NCBI RefSeq assembly: GCF_036250735.1
Contig: NZ_CP109430.1
Span: 4,340,001 to 4,404,000, forward strand
DNA from: Streptosporangium sp. NBC_01495
GTDB taxonomy: Bacteria; Actinomycetota; Actinomycetes; Streptosporangiales; Streptosporangiaceae
DNA: 64,000 nt
Direction of reading: 5' to 3'
Numbering within the stretch: position 1 is the stretch's first letter; each line of letters starts with the position of its first letter. The notes beneath the pieces were generated by a model. The model saw only the letters and a list, made by a program, of their open reading frames with translations, was not told where the DNA came from and searched no databases. The translations under genes and the position numbers were made by a program. This document shows positions 8,575-17,210 of the stretch, piece after piece.

Positions 8575-9584
8575 CCACGCAGACCTCGCGGATCACCGGC
8601 CCAGCGGAGATCATCCAGCTGGGCAAGACCGCCTTTTGCACGGCCAAGGTGCTTCTCAGCGCCCTCGAACTGCGGGTGTTCGCCGTGCTCGCCGAGCAGC
8701 CGCTCACCGAGCCGCAGCTGCGCGAGCGGCTGGGCCTGCACCCGCGCGCCTCCCGCGACTTCTTCGACACCCTGGTCGCGCTGGGCCTCCTGGTACGCGA
8801 GGGGGAACGCTACTCCAACACCCCCGTCACGGGACGGTTCCTCGACCCGGGGGAGCCGGCGTACGTCGGCGGCTTCCTCGAGCGTTCCGACCGCATCCTC
8901 TACCCGGCGTGGGGCGACCTGACCGAGGCGCTGCGGACGGGCAAGCCGCGGGTGGACAACGCGTTCCGCGAGATGCTGGAGGACCCGGCCCGCCTGAGCA
9001 GCTACCTCGGCATGATGGACGCGCTCAGCACCATGCTGGCCCCGCTGATCGCGAACTCCTTCGACTGGAAGAGCGTCAAGACCTACGCCGACATCGGCGG
9101 CGCCCGGGGCAACCTCGTGAGCCGCGTCGCGCGCGAGCACGAGCACCTGGACGTCCACGTCTTCGACCTGCCGCCCATGGAGAAGGCGTTCCACGCGCAC
9201 ACCGAGCTGCTCGGGGTCGCCGACCGCGCCACGTTCCACCCGGGGGACTTCTTCGCCGACCCGCTGCCCGAGGCGGACGTGCTGACCATCGGGCACGTGC
9301 TGCACAACTGGTCCCCGGCCGAGCGGCGCGTGCTCGTCGAGAAGGCGTTCCAGGCCGTCCACCCGGGCGGCGCGCTGATCGTCTACGACCGGATGCTGGC
9401 CGACGAGCCGACCGACCCGGAGAACCTCGTGATCAGCCTGGACATGCTGCTGACGACGGAGGGCGGTTCGGAGTACCCGGTCGGGGAGTGCCGCGAGTGG
9501 ATGGAGGAGGCGGGCTTCACCGTCGAGTCGGTCAAGCCCCTGGGTGACCACGACACGCTGATCGTGGCGCGGAAGGCGAGCTGA
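8571..9584 (+). CDS. SAM-dependent O-methyltransferase
   Basis: A 337-residue class I methyltransferase of the DmpM/TcmO-like polyketide O-methyltransferase family, acting on a phenolic or enolic hydroxyl. There is an N-terminal winged-helix dimerisation region (about 20-90). The SAM-binding loop DIGGARG is at 174-180, the acidic VFDLPP strand at about 197-202, and the HVLHNW motif at 242-247 supplies the catalytic His. The start overlaps the upstream reductase (ATGA). The LLM gene follows after three bases. Which hydroxyl is methylated cannot be told. Confidence 0.92.
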   Translation: MTTQTSRITGPAEIIQLGKTAFCTAKVLLSALELRVFAVLAEQPLTEPQLRERLGLHPRASRDFFDTLVALGLLVREGERYSNTPVTGRFLDPGEPAYVGGFLERSDRILYPAWGDLTEALRTGKPRVDNAFREMLEDPARLSSYLGMMDALSTMLAPLIANSFDWKSVKTYADIGGARGNLVSRVAREHEHLDVHVFDLPPMEKAFHAHTELLGVADRATFHPGDFFADPLPEADVLTIGHVLHNWSPAERRVLVEKAFQAVHPGGALIVYDRMLADEPTDPENLVISLDMLLTTEGGSEYPVGECREWMEEAGFTVESVKPLGDHDTLIVARKAS

Positions 9585-9587
9585 TCC

Positions 9588-10448
9588 ATGGACGTCGGAG
9601 TCGGCCTGCCGACGACGGTACACGGGGTGAACGGGAGCACCGTGCTCGAATGGGCACGGCGTGCCGAGGCCCGTGGCCTGTCCTCGCTCGGCGTGCTGGA
9701 CCGCCTCGTGGCCGGTAACCAGGAACCCGTCGTCACCCTCGCGGCCGCCGCCGCGGTGACACGGCGGATCAGGCTCGCGACGACGATCCTGATCGCCGCC
9801 TACCGGGGCGGGGCCGCGGTCCTGGCCAAGCAGCTGGCGACGGTGGACGAGCTGTCCGGCGGCCGGCTCACGGTCGGGGTCGCCGCCGGCGGGCGCGCGG
9901 ACGACTTCGAGGCGACCGGAGAGGCGTACGGGAGGCGGGGGCGGCGGCTGGACGCCCTGGTCACGGAGATGCGCGAGATCTGGGCGGGGGAGGGGCCGGG
10001 CGGCGGCATCGGGCCGCGGCCGGTCCTGCCCGGCGGGCCGCCCATCTGGGTGGGCGGCCACACGGACGCGGCGCTGCGGCGGGCCGCCCGCCTCGGGCAG
10101 GGCTGGATCGCCGGCGGCTCCTCCTCGGTCCCCTACCCCGAACTGGTGGCGCGGGCCCGTGCCGCCTGGCAGGCCGAGGGGCGGACGGACCGGCCGCGCA
10201 TGGTGGCGCTGGCCTACTTCTCGCTCGGGACGGCGGGGCCGCGGGAGGCCGTCACGCACATGCGCCGGTACTACGCGCAGGCCGGTCCGTACGCGGACCG
10301 CGCCGCGGCGCAGACCGTGACGACCGAGAGCGCGCTCCAGCGGACGCTGAAGGAGTACGAGTCCGCGGGCTGTGACGAGCTCATCCTCTTCCCGTGCTCC
10401 GGTGACCCGGACCAGGTGGACCTGCTGGCGGAGGCGGCGAGGACATGA
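9588..10448 (+). CDS. LLM-class flavin/F420-dependent oxidoreductase
   Basis: A luciferase-like TIM-barrel enzyme of 286 residues. The family strand LSGGRLTVGVAAGG is near residues 88-101, and the typical PVLPGGPPIWVGGHT stretch occurs further on. It could catalyse an F420H2 reduction or a flavin oxygenation of the aromatic polyketide; sequence alone does not separate these. ATG 9588 follows the methyltransferase by three bases, and the stop overlaps the rmlA start (ATGA at 10445), so it belongs to the operon. The family assignment is firm and the reaction is inferred. Confidence 0.88.
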   Translation: MDVGVGLPTTVHGVNGSTVLEWARRAEARGLSSLGVLDRLVAGNQEPVVTLAAAAAVTRRIRLATTILIAAYRGGAAVLAKQLATVDELSGGRLTVGVAAGGRADDFEATGEAYGRRGRRLDALVTEMREIWAGEGPGGGIGPRPVLPGGPPIWVGGHTDAALRRAARLGQGWIAGGSSSVPYPELVARARAAWQAEGRTDRPRMVALAYFSLGTAGPREAVTHMRRYYAQAGPYADRAAAQTVTTESALQRTLKEYESAGCDELILFPCSGDPDQVDLLAEAART

Positions 10449-11317
10449 AGGGGATCATCCTGGCCGGAGGGCGGGGAACGCGCCTGCATCCCATCACCCT
10501 CGCGGTCTCCAAGCAGCTGCTCCCGGTGAACGACAAACCGTTGATCTACTACCCGCTGTCGGCGCTGATGCTGTCCGGCATCCGGGACATATTAATCATC
10601 TCAACGCCGGTGGACCTCCCGCAGATCCACCGGCTGCTCGGCGACGGCACGCAGCTGGGCCTGAACCTCTCCTACGCGGAGCAGCCCGAGCCGCGGGGGC
10701 TGGCCGAGGCGTTCGTCATCGGGGCCGGCCACACCGGCGACGATCCGGTGGCGCTGGTGCTGGGCGACAACATCTTCCACGGGCACAGGTTCGACGACGT
10801 CCTGCAGGAGAACGCGCGCGACGTCGACGGATGCGTTCTCTTCGGCTATCCGGTGACCGACCCCGAGCGGTACGGCGTGGGTGAGACCGACCGCGAGGGC
10901 AGGCTCGTCTCCATCGAGGAGAAGCCGGCCAGGCCCCGCTCCAACCGCGCGATCGTCGGGCTCTACTTCTATGACAACGAGGTGCTCGACATCGCCAAGA
11001 ACCTGCGGCCGTCGGCCCGCGGCGAGCTGGAGATCAGCGATGTCAACCGCGTGTACCTGGAGAGAGGCAAGGCTCGCCTGGTCGACCTGGGACGGGGGTG
11101 CGCGTGGCTGGACGCGGGCACCCCGGCGTCGCTGATGCAGGCCGGCCAGTATGTCAGCGCGCTGGAGGCGAGGCAGGGCGTGCGCATCGCCTGCGTCGAG
11201 GAGGTCGCCCTGCGGATGGGGTTCATCGACGCGGAGGCCTGCCATCGGCTCGGCGAGCGGCTCGCGTCGTCCGACTACGGCCGGTACGTCCGCGCCGTCG
11301 CGGAGGAGTTCCGCTGA
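10445..11317 (+). CDS. rmlA: Glucose-1-phosphate thymidylyltransferase
   Basis: Makes dTDP-glucose from glucose-1-phosphate and dTTP, the entry step to deoxysugars. It has 290 residues, full length. The nucleotide-binding signature GGRGTRLHPIT is at 8-18, SKQLLPVNDKP at 22-32, and LGDN (106-109) provides the metal-binding Asp. It is the last gene of the PKS operon, coupled by ATGA to the LLM gene and followed by a strong hairpin. No other dTDP-sugar or glycosyltransferase gene is visible, so the rest of a glycosylation pathway would have to lie upstream of the window or elsewhere. Confidence 0.95.
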   Translation: MKGIILAGGRGTRLHPITLAVSKQLLPVNDKPLIYYPLSALMLSGIRDILIISTPVDLPQIHRLLGDGTQLGLNLSYAEQPEPRGLAEAFVIGAGHTGDDPVALVLGDNIFHGHRFDDVLQENARDVDGCVLFGYPVTDPERYGVGETDREGRLVSIEEKPARPRSNRAIVGLYFYDNEVLDIAKNLRPSARGELEISDVNRVYLERGKARLVDLGRGCAWLDAGTPASLMQAGQYVSALEARQGVRIACVEEVALRMGFIDAEACHRLGERLASSDYGRYVRAVAEEFR

Positions 11318-11327
11318 CCCGCTCCCC

Positions 11328-11370
11328 ACGTCTCGGGCCGGGAAGCCCGTGGCTTCCCGGCCCGAGACGT
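11328..11370. terminator. Bidirectional terminator hairpin
   Basis: A perfect 20-bp stem (11328-11347 with 11351-11370) closed by the 3-nt loop CGT. It lies between convergent rmlA and the SARP gene, so it can end both transcripts. There is no long U-tract, as is usual in actinomycetes. Confidence 0.92.
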
Positions 11371-11388
11371 CCCATGTGGCGCCCGCCG

Positions 11389-13476
11389 TCAGGACACCTT
11401 CCGCGAGTGGTCGCTGTCCGCCCGGTAGGGCTCCTCGGCACCTTTGGGCAAGGGGTCGAGGTCGAGCTGCGCGGCGGTCTGGGTCAGCGTGAGCGCGGGA
11501 GGGTGAGCCCTCCTGACGGTCACGTCGACCGGGCTCTGCAGCTCGGCGGCCGTGGCGGGGGCTGTGGTGGGAGCCGTGGTGGGGGCCAGGGCCGCGCTGC
11601 CCTTGCCGAGCTCGCTCTCCAGCTTCTCCTCGGCGTAGATGCGGGCCAGCTCGTTGATGGCGTAGACGGTCCCCTCGCCCGCGCCGGCGTCGCCCACCGC
11701 GCGCAGGAAGTGCGCCGAGACCAGCCGGGTCAGGAGCGTCTCGGTGGTGTCGATGTCACAGCCGATCGACTGCGCGGCGCTCTCGAGGGTGAACCTCGTG
11801 TTGCGCCGCAGGCAGAGCAGCCACAGAGCGCTGCGCTCACGCGGGTCAAGCTCCCGGTAAATGGTGTCGAACAGATCGTAGATATCGAAGTCAGCGGAAT
11901 TTAATTCTTTGAGGCGTAGTTCAGGGTTGGCCAGCCGGGCCGCGAGCCTCCGGACCGGAAGGGTCGGCGAGGCGGTAAGCCGCGCGGCCGCCGCCCGTAC
12001 CGCGAGCGGCAGTCCCTCGCAAAAACGCACCACGCTCTCGGCGTTGTTTCTCTCGCGTTCGATGCGCTGCCCGCCCGCCACCGCAGCCAGCAGGCGAACC
12101 CCCTCATCCAGGGGCAGCGGAGCGAGGTCTATTCGATTTCTGCACGAGAATCCGTAAAGCCCGGACCTGCTTGTGATGATTGTCGTGCAGTACTCGCTGC
12201 CCGGAAGGAGGGGAAAAACCTGGGCGGCCGACACGGCATCGTCGAGAACGATGAGAACGCGATGCGCGGAACACCAACTCCGGAACAGATTCGAGCGTTC
12301 CTCGATGCTGTTCGGAAGTTTTTCGGCGGGCATACCGGCAGTGATAAGGAAATTGTAGAGAATCTGGCTCGGGTCCACGGCCTCACCGTGAGTGCCGCGG
12401 AGTGTGCAATAGAACTGCCCGTCCGGGAAATGCTGTTTGACGAGGTGCGCCAGATGCACCGCCAGCGCGGTCTTTCCCACCCCCGGCATGCCGGCGATCA
12501 GGATGGTCGGCGGCGTGGTGACCGTCGGCTCCGTCATGGTGGCGGCCGTTACCAGCTCGCCGACATAGCCCTGGCGGCCGGTGAAGTCCCAGATGTCCGG
12601 CGGGAGCTGGGCCGGGCAGAGCGGCGCCTTCGCGTTCCTGGGCCTGTCCCCGGCGCCCGAGATCACGCTGCTCGGCTCGATCGCCGGCTCCGCCTTGGCG
12701 GGGCTCGCGGGGCTCTCCGCCGACAGCAGCGACTGGTGCAGCCGCTGCGACTCCGCGGACGGCTCTATGCCGACCTCCTCCACCAGCGTCGCGCGCAGCC
12801 GCTGGTACTCCTCCAGCGCCTCCGAGCGCCGGCCCGAGCGGTGCAGGGCGGTCATCAGCTGCGCGTAGAAGGCCTCGTGGAGCGGATGCACCGAGACCAG
12901 GTGCTTGAGCTCGCCCACGACCTCACGGTGCCGGCCCAGACGCAGGTCGCTCTCGATGCGCAGCTCAAGGGCGCGCAGCCGGCTCTCCTCCAGGGAGGCC
13001 ACATAGGCCGACAGCAGATTTCCCGCCGCCACGTCCGCCAGCGCCGGCCCCCGCCACAGCGACAGGGCACGGGCCAGGTTCTCGGCGGCCTGCTCGGGAT
13101 CGTTCTTCTTCAGCGCCGCGGCGCCCGCCCCCAGCAGCCGCTCGAACGGGTCCAGGTCGAGGTCGTCGGGCTCGACCACCAGCATGTATCCCCACGACTG
13201 GGTGCGCAGCACCTCCTCGAACGAATCGATCTTGTCGTTGGAGAGGATCTTGCGTAGCTTGTAGATGTAGGTCTGTAGTGTGGAAAGAGCGCTGATCGGC
13301 GGGCTTTCCCCCCACAGCTCGTCGATGAGTTCGGCGGTCTGTACGATGTTGTTGCGTCGAAGCAGGAGAAAAGTAAGCACCTGGCGAAGTTTTGGCGCGG
13401 TGGGAGTCACCTCCCGGCCGCCGTCGAGAACTTTCAGGGTCCCCAGAACACAGAATCTCATCGCAGACCTGCTCAT
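11389..13476 (-). CDS. SARP-family activator with NB-ARC ATPase domain
   Basis: Likely pathway-specific activator of the PKS operon. It has an OmpR-like winged helix (about residues 6-95, RFCVLGTLKVLDGG onward), a BTAD domain (about 105-250) and an NB-ARC type ATPase with P-loop GMPGVGKT at about 329-336 and Walker B RVLIVLDDA. The C-terminus is Ala/Thr-Pro rich. The length, about 695 residues, is that of medium-large SARPs (AfsR-like without the full TPR region). The start at 13476 (MSRSAMRFC) has GGAGAAGG upstream; 13461 is possible. It is convergent with the operon and downstream of the exporter. Confidence 0.9.
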   Translation of the reverse strand: MSRSAMRFCVLGTLKVLDGGREVTPTAPKLRQVLTFLLLRRNNIVQTAELIDELWGESPPISALSTLQTYIYKLRKILSNDKIDSFEEVLRTQSWGYMLVVEPDDLDLDPFERLLGAGAAALKKNDPEQAAENLARALSLWRGPALADVAAGNLLSAYVASLEESRLRALELRIESDLRLGRHREVVGELKHLVSVHPLHEAFYAQLMTALHRSGRRSEALEEYQRLRATLVEEVGIEPSAESQRLHQSLLSAESPASPAKAEPAIEPSSVISGAGDRPRNAKAPLCPAQLPPDIWDFTGRQGYVGELVTAATMTEPTVTTPPTILIAGMPGVGKTALAVHLAHLVKQHFPDGQFYCTLRGTHGEAVDPSQILYNFLITAGMPAEKLPNSIEERSNLFRSWCSAHRVLIVLDDAVSAAQVFPLLPGSEYCTTIITSRSGLYGFSCRNRIDLAPLPLDEGVRLLAAVAGGQRIERERNNAESVVRFCEGLPLAVRAAAARLTASPTLPVRRLAARLANPELRLKELNSADFDIYDLFDTIYRELDPRERSALWLLCLRRNTRFTLESAAQSIGCDIDTTETLLTRLVSAHFLRAVGDAGAGEGTVYAINELARIYAEEKLESELGKGSAALAPTTAPTTAPATAAELQSPVDVTVRRAHPPALTLTQTAAQLDLDPLPKGAEEPYRADSDHSRKVS

Positions 13477-13900
13477 CGCGCACACCTGGCCTTCTCCGGA
13501 CAGCCTCTTGAGCATTGCAGGCCGCTTTCTGGCACGTAACAGGCGCGCAGACCTCCCGAAAGCCTGCAGACTCCCCGAAGTCTTCGCTATCCCCGTCGCC
13601 GCGCCCACGTTCGCGGCTTGATGCCTACATCAGGAATGATCGATTGTGTATCCCCTATATGCGGATCATGGTCCCATGTGGCACATGATTAGGATCGTTG
13701 AACACGGTGGTAGATTTTTACTGGAAGCTTGATAGAAGACCAGCGAGTTAGGCCTTAATTCCATCCGCGGGGGTAGGGGGGTGAGCGCTGTGTAATTGGC
13801 CATGTGAATTAAGTCATGTCCTTTTTGATATGGGATTGGGATCTTCTTGTTCTTTCGGCCGGCGCCGAGGTGAGACTTCCCTCGGCCCCCGCCGCGGGAT
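13477..13900. other. Upstream region of SARP gene, with palindrome
   Basis: A relatively AT-rich stretch without a convincing gene. It holds a perfect 13-bp palindrome CATGTGGCACATG (13675-13687) about 200 bp ahead of the SARP start, and a further CATGTG at 13803. It probably contains the SARP promoter and an operator; no clear -35/-10 pair was assigned. Confidence 0.4.
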
Positions 13901-13964
13901 CCGTTCCCCCACCCCGTGCTCGGGAGGGGCCGTGTCAGGCACGGGGCGGGGGACGGAGGTCTCA
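13901..13964 (-). terminator. Terminator of the EmrB-type exporter gene
   Basis: A GC-rich hairpin pairs 13901-13919 with 13939-13956 (one or two mismatches), flanked by an outer TGAGAC (13871-13876) / GTCTCA (13959-13964) pair that overlaps the exporter stop codon. It lies directly downstream of that minus-strand gene. Confidence 0.65.
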
Positions 13965-15560
13965 CATCAGGGCCAGTTCCTCTTCGGGGGTGGGGGCCTT
14001 GGCCGGGTCGGGCCGCTTGGCGGCGAAGCTCAGCAGACCCGCGACGATCACCACCGCGGCGCAGACCAGCAGGGTCCATCGCAGCGCGCCGACGAAGGCG
14101 TGATCGAAGGTCAGCTGGGCGATCTCCCGCATCTGCTGGGCCAGCTGGCCACTCACCCCGGCGGGCAGCTGCACCTGGTCGGCTCCCGCCTCGGCGCCCC
14201 TGGCCGCCGTGGTGATCGCGTCGACGAAGTCCCCGCGGTACTCGCCGGGAAGCTGCTCCGCCTGGCGCCGCGCCTCGTCACCGAGCTCGCTGCTCAGACG
14301 GTTCTGCAGCACCGCGCCCATCGCGGCGACCGCGATCAGGAAGCCCATCTGGCGGATCGCGTTGAAGGCGCCCGACGCGGCCCCGGTGAACTCCTTCTGC
14401 ACGTCCTGCATGGCCATCGTGATGGTCGGGGCGAAGGCGGCCGCCTGGCTGATGCCCGCCAGGATGAGCGGCCCGAGCAGCGCCCACCGGCTGGAATCGG
14501 CCTGTGCCATCAGCGCGATGAGCACCAGGCTGATCGGATAGAGGGTGAGCCCGGTGATCAGGACGTACTTCCCGCCGATTTTGTCGATCAGGAATCCCAC
14601 GACCGGGAAGGAGAACATCATGGCGAGCGCGGTCGGCGCGAGAGTGAGGCCCGCCTGGAGCGCGCTGAGCCCGAGCACCTGCTGCAGGTAGATCGTGAGG
14701 GTGAGCGACAGCCCCATCATCCCGAAGGAGACGGCGATGATCACGAAGCTCATCAGGGAGAAGCCGCGGTCCTTGAAGATGCCCAGGGGGAGCAGCGGCT
14801 GCCGGGTCCGCGCCTGGGTCGCCAGGAACACCACCAGCAGCACCAGGCCGGCCGCGATGACCATCGGGACGGTGAGGAAGGAGGTGATCGTTCCCCACTC
14901 GTACCGGTCGCCCTCGAGGAGGCCGTAGGTGATCGCGCCGAGCGCGGCGGTCGCCAGGAGCGCCCCGGTCAGGTCCAGGTGGGGACGCTTGCCCGGACGG
15001 ATGTCGGGGATGAGGGTGAACGCCATGACGATGGTGACGATGCCGATCGGCACGTTGACGTAGAAGATCCAGCGCCAGGTGCCCTCCGCGACGAGGAGCC
15101 CGCCGAGCGTCGGTCCGGCCAGTCCGGCCAGCCCGGCCGTGACGCCCCACACCGCGCTGGGCAGGCCCCGCTTCTCGGGTGGGAAGACCGCGGTCAGGAT
15201 GGTCAGGGTCTGTGGTGTGATCAGTGCGGCGCCGATGCCCTGCACGGCGCGGGCGGCGATGAGCTGCCAGGGCTCCTGGGCGGCCCCGCACAGTGCCGAC
15301 GCGACCGTGAAGAGAATCATGCCCGCGATGAAGACGTTGCGTGGTCCGACGATGTCACCCAGTCGCCCCGCCGTGATCACCAGCACGGCCACCACGAGGA
15401 TGTAGGCGCTCATCACCCACAGGACCTCGGTGATCGTCGCATTCAGGTCCACGAGGATGTCGGGGATGGCGATGTTGACGATCGTGGTGTCCAGGATGGT
15501 CATGAAGAAGCCGATACAGAGTGTCACCATGACGACCCACGGGTTCCCGCGTTTGCTCAC
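13962..15560 (-). CDS. MFS drug exporter, EmrB/QacA (DHA2, 14-TM) family
   Basis: A 532-residue proton-driven exporter, probably for the polyketide product. Conserved features include the motif-D-like LDTTIVNIAIPDI, GRLGDIVGPRNV after helix 2 (motif A), and the helix-5 antiporter motif GPTLGGLLV. Roughly 14 hydrophobic segments are seen. GTG 15560 was chosen because AAGGAGG lies eight bases upstream; the longer open frame adds only a non-family tail. It is divergent from a MarR gene that probably controls it, and a terminator overlaps its stop. It sits between cluster regulator and resistance genes. Confidence 0.92.
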   Translation of the reverse strand: MSKRGNPWVVMVTLCIGFFMTILDTTIVNIAIPDILVDLNATITEVLWVMSAYILVVAVLVITAGRLGDIVGPRNVFIAGMILFTVASALCGAAQEPWQLIAARAVQGIGAALITPQTLTILTAVFPPEKRGLPSAVWGVTAGLAGLAGPTLGGLLVAEGTWRWIFYVNVPIGIVTIVMAFTLIPDIRPGKRPHLDLTGALLATAALGAITYGLLEGDRYEWGTITSFLTVPMVIAAGLVLLVVFLATQARTRQPLLPLGIFKDRGFSLMSFVIIAVSFGMMGLSLTLTIYLQQVLGLSALQAGLTLAPTALAMMFSFPVVGFLIDKIGGKYVLITGLTLYPISLVLIALMAQADSSRWALLGPLILAGISQAAAFAPTITMAMQDVQKEFTGAASGAFNAIRQMGFLIAVAAMGAVLQNRLSSELGDEARRQAEQLPGEYRGDFVDAITTAARGAEAGADQVQLPAGVSGQLAQQMREIAQLTFDHAFVGALRWTLLVCAAVVIVAGLLSFAAKRPDPAKAPTPEEELALM

Positions 15561-15651
15561 TTTTCGCACCTCCTTAGAAGACTCAGATCCCGGAAGGCCG
15601 CCTCGGCGGATGCCCGGGAGGGGTGTGTTGCCAGGGAGAACGGTATATGCT

Positions 15652-15675
15652 TTGACTATCGACAAGTCTAGTAGT
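15652..15675. promoter_or_regulatory. Divergent promoter and probable MarR operator
   Basis: The 127-bp gap between the exporter and marR contains an imperfect inverted repeat, ACTATCGAC-AA-GTCTAGTAGT (15655-15675). It overlaps TTGACT (15652-15657) on the plus strand and, on the minus strand, TAGACT with a 17-bp spacer to TATACC. A repressor bound here would block both directions. Operator assignment is inferred from position and symmetry. Confidence 0.5.
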
Positions 15676-15687
15676 TGGAAATTTTAA

Positions 15688-16212
15688 ATGTCAAAAGAAA
15701 TCTGGAAGTCCCTGATAGATGAGGTCCAGGTGGCCGTCATGGAGCTGCAGAACGTCTCGGACGCGGTGGACGAGGCCGCGGCGGCACGCCTGGGGATCAA
15801 CCGCACCGACATGCGCTGCATGGGATGTGTGTTCGCACTCGGCCCGATGACGGCCGGAGAGCTGGCCGTGGCCGCGAGACTGTCCCCCGGCGCGGCGACC
15901 ATCGCCATCGACAGGCTGGAGAGGGCGGGGTACGCACAACGGGTCCGCGACCTGCGGGACAGGAGGCAGGTGCGAGTGGTGCCGACGCCCCAGGCCGAGC
16001 AGGTCGCGAAGGAGATCTGGGGTCAGCTGAGCGAGGAGGACGAGGCGGGGCTGGCCTGCCACACCGAGGAGGAACTCGTGCTCATCCGGGACTTCCTGAA
16101 GGCCACCGTCAGCCGTCACGCCCGCCAGGCCGACCGCATCCGGCACGGGAAGGTCATCTCCGAGGGGGCCGGCACGACACCGCCGCGGCGTCCGGAGACC
16201 TCGCGACCGTAA
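15688..16212 (+). CDS. MarR-family regulator
   Basis: A 174-residue winged-helix regulator, likely repressor of the divergent EmrB-type exporter with the exported compound as ligand. The HTH runs through GPMTAGELAVAARLSPG and the wing through LRDRRQVRVVPT, with dimerisation helices at both ends. The Cys pair near residues 45-47 (MRCMGCVFAL) could be redox-sensitive, though nothing else supports this. ATG 15688 follows an AT-rich run with only a weak ribosome site, so its level may be low. It ends with an Arg/Pro-rich tail. Confidence 0.88.
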   Translation: MSKEIWKSLIDEVQVAVMELQNVSDAVDEAAAARLGINRTDMRCMGCVFALGPMTAGELAVAARLSPGAATIAIDRLERAGYAQRVRDLRDRRQVRVVPTPQAEQVAKEIWGQLSEEDEAGLACHTEEELVLIRDFLKATVSRHARQADRIRHGKVISEGAGTTPPRRPETSRP

Positions 16213-16298
16213 CCAGCCCACCCGCGGGCCGGGGTCTGCCGTCTTGTCCGGCCCGCAGCCCCGGCAACGAGAACTCTCACCAGGAGGTGACGATTCGC

Positions 16299-17165
16299 GT
16301 GGCCGGCACAGAGTTCGACGCCGACGAGGGCATTCACTGGCTCGGCACTCCGGCGAGTCTGGATCGGGCGATCGTTGGGGAGGGGATCGCCTGCCTGGCG
16401 AGGTTGCGGGACGCGTTCCCCGTGGCCCCCGCCTTCTGCGTCTCGGCTCCGCCCTTCGAGGTGTTCCCGCGCGGCGCCCTGGGTCCCTGGCGGGACACCC
16501 TGAGCAGGGCCTATCACCGGCTGGGCGAGGTGTGCGGCCTGTACGCGCCCTCGGTGGAGGTGCGCTCGCTCCTCGTCGAGCCGCCGTCGGTGCCCTCCTG
16601 GGTCGGCCGCCCCTGGACGTTCCTCAACGTCTCCGGCGAGGAGGCGGTGGGCCAGGCGGTGACCGAATGCCTGGCCCCGTTCTTCTCCGACCGGGCCCGG
16701 GCGCTGCGGCGCCGGTACGGCTGGCCGGAGTCCGTCGTACGGGAGGTCATCTTCATCCGCCGGTTCAACGACTCCAGGAGCTGGGCCACGCTCTCGCCCG
16801 CCGGCGCATTCACCGGCCGGCCGGGCGACATCAAGGTGCGGGCGGGCTGGGGGCTGCACGAGCAGTCGGTCGGCCGCCCGCTGCCCGCGGACGAGTTCAT
16901 CGTCAGCGCGCGGCGGGTCGCCCACAGCCGGATCGCGCTCAAGAGGGACGCCGTGGTCGCCGACATCGGGGGAGTGCAGGAGTTCAGGGTGCCGTCGATG
17001 CTGCACCGCGCGGCCGCCGTCCCGGAACCGCTGATCCACCAGATGGCGGACCTCTATCACGCGGTCGCGGCCCGTATGGGGGAGCCCGCAAGCCTGGACC
17101 TGGTCGCGGGGGAGGCGGGGCTGGAGATCCTCTGGTGCGAGCCTCCGGCGGACCCGCCCACGTGA
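16299..17165 (+). CDS. PEP-synthase-like ATP-grasp (PPDK N-domain) protein, degenerate
   Basis: A 288-residue protein resembling only the ATP-grasp domain of phosphoenolpyruvate synthase, pyruvate phosphate dikinase and rifampin phosphotransferase. Family marks include FPVAPAFCVSAPPFEVF (usual PVPPGF block), TFLNVSGEEAVGQAV, KVRAGWGLHEQSVGR and GGVQEFRVP. Key positions differ: the usual VRSS reads VRSL and the SFAGQ loop reads SWVGR, so ATP use is doubtful. The phosphohistidine and PEP domains are absent. GTG 16299 follows AGGAGG. It lies 86 nt after marR at the PKS border. Function unknown; a resistance enzyme, ligand-binding protein or non-catalytic helper are all possible. Confidence 0.7.
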   Translation: MAGTEFDADEGIHWLGTPASLDRAIVGEGIACLARLRDAFPVAPAFCVSAPPFEVFPRGALGPWRDTLSRAYHRLGEVCGLYAPSVEVRSLLVEPPSVPSWVGRPWTFLNVSGEEAVGQAVTECLAPFFSDRARALRRRYGWPESVVREVIFIRRFNDSRSWATLSPAGAFTGRPGDIKVRAGWGLHEQSVGRPLPADEFIVSARRVAHSRIALKRDAVVADIGGVQEFRVPSMLHRAAAVPEPLIHQMADLYHAVAARMGEPASLDLVAGEAGLEILWCEPPADPPT

Positions 17166-17189
17166 GAGACGGCCGGGACCGTCCCCGCC

Positions 17190-17205
17190 GGCGCCTTGTG
17201 GCGCC
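17190..17205. terminator. Short hairpin between convergent genes
   Basis: GGCGCC-TTGT-GGCGCC gives a 6-bp stem between the convergent ATP-grasp and mycothiol-enzyme genes. It is short, so it is only a possible terminator. Confidence 0.35.
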
Positions 17206-17210
17206 CCCGC

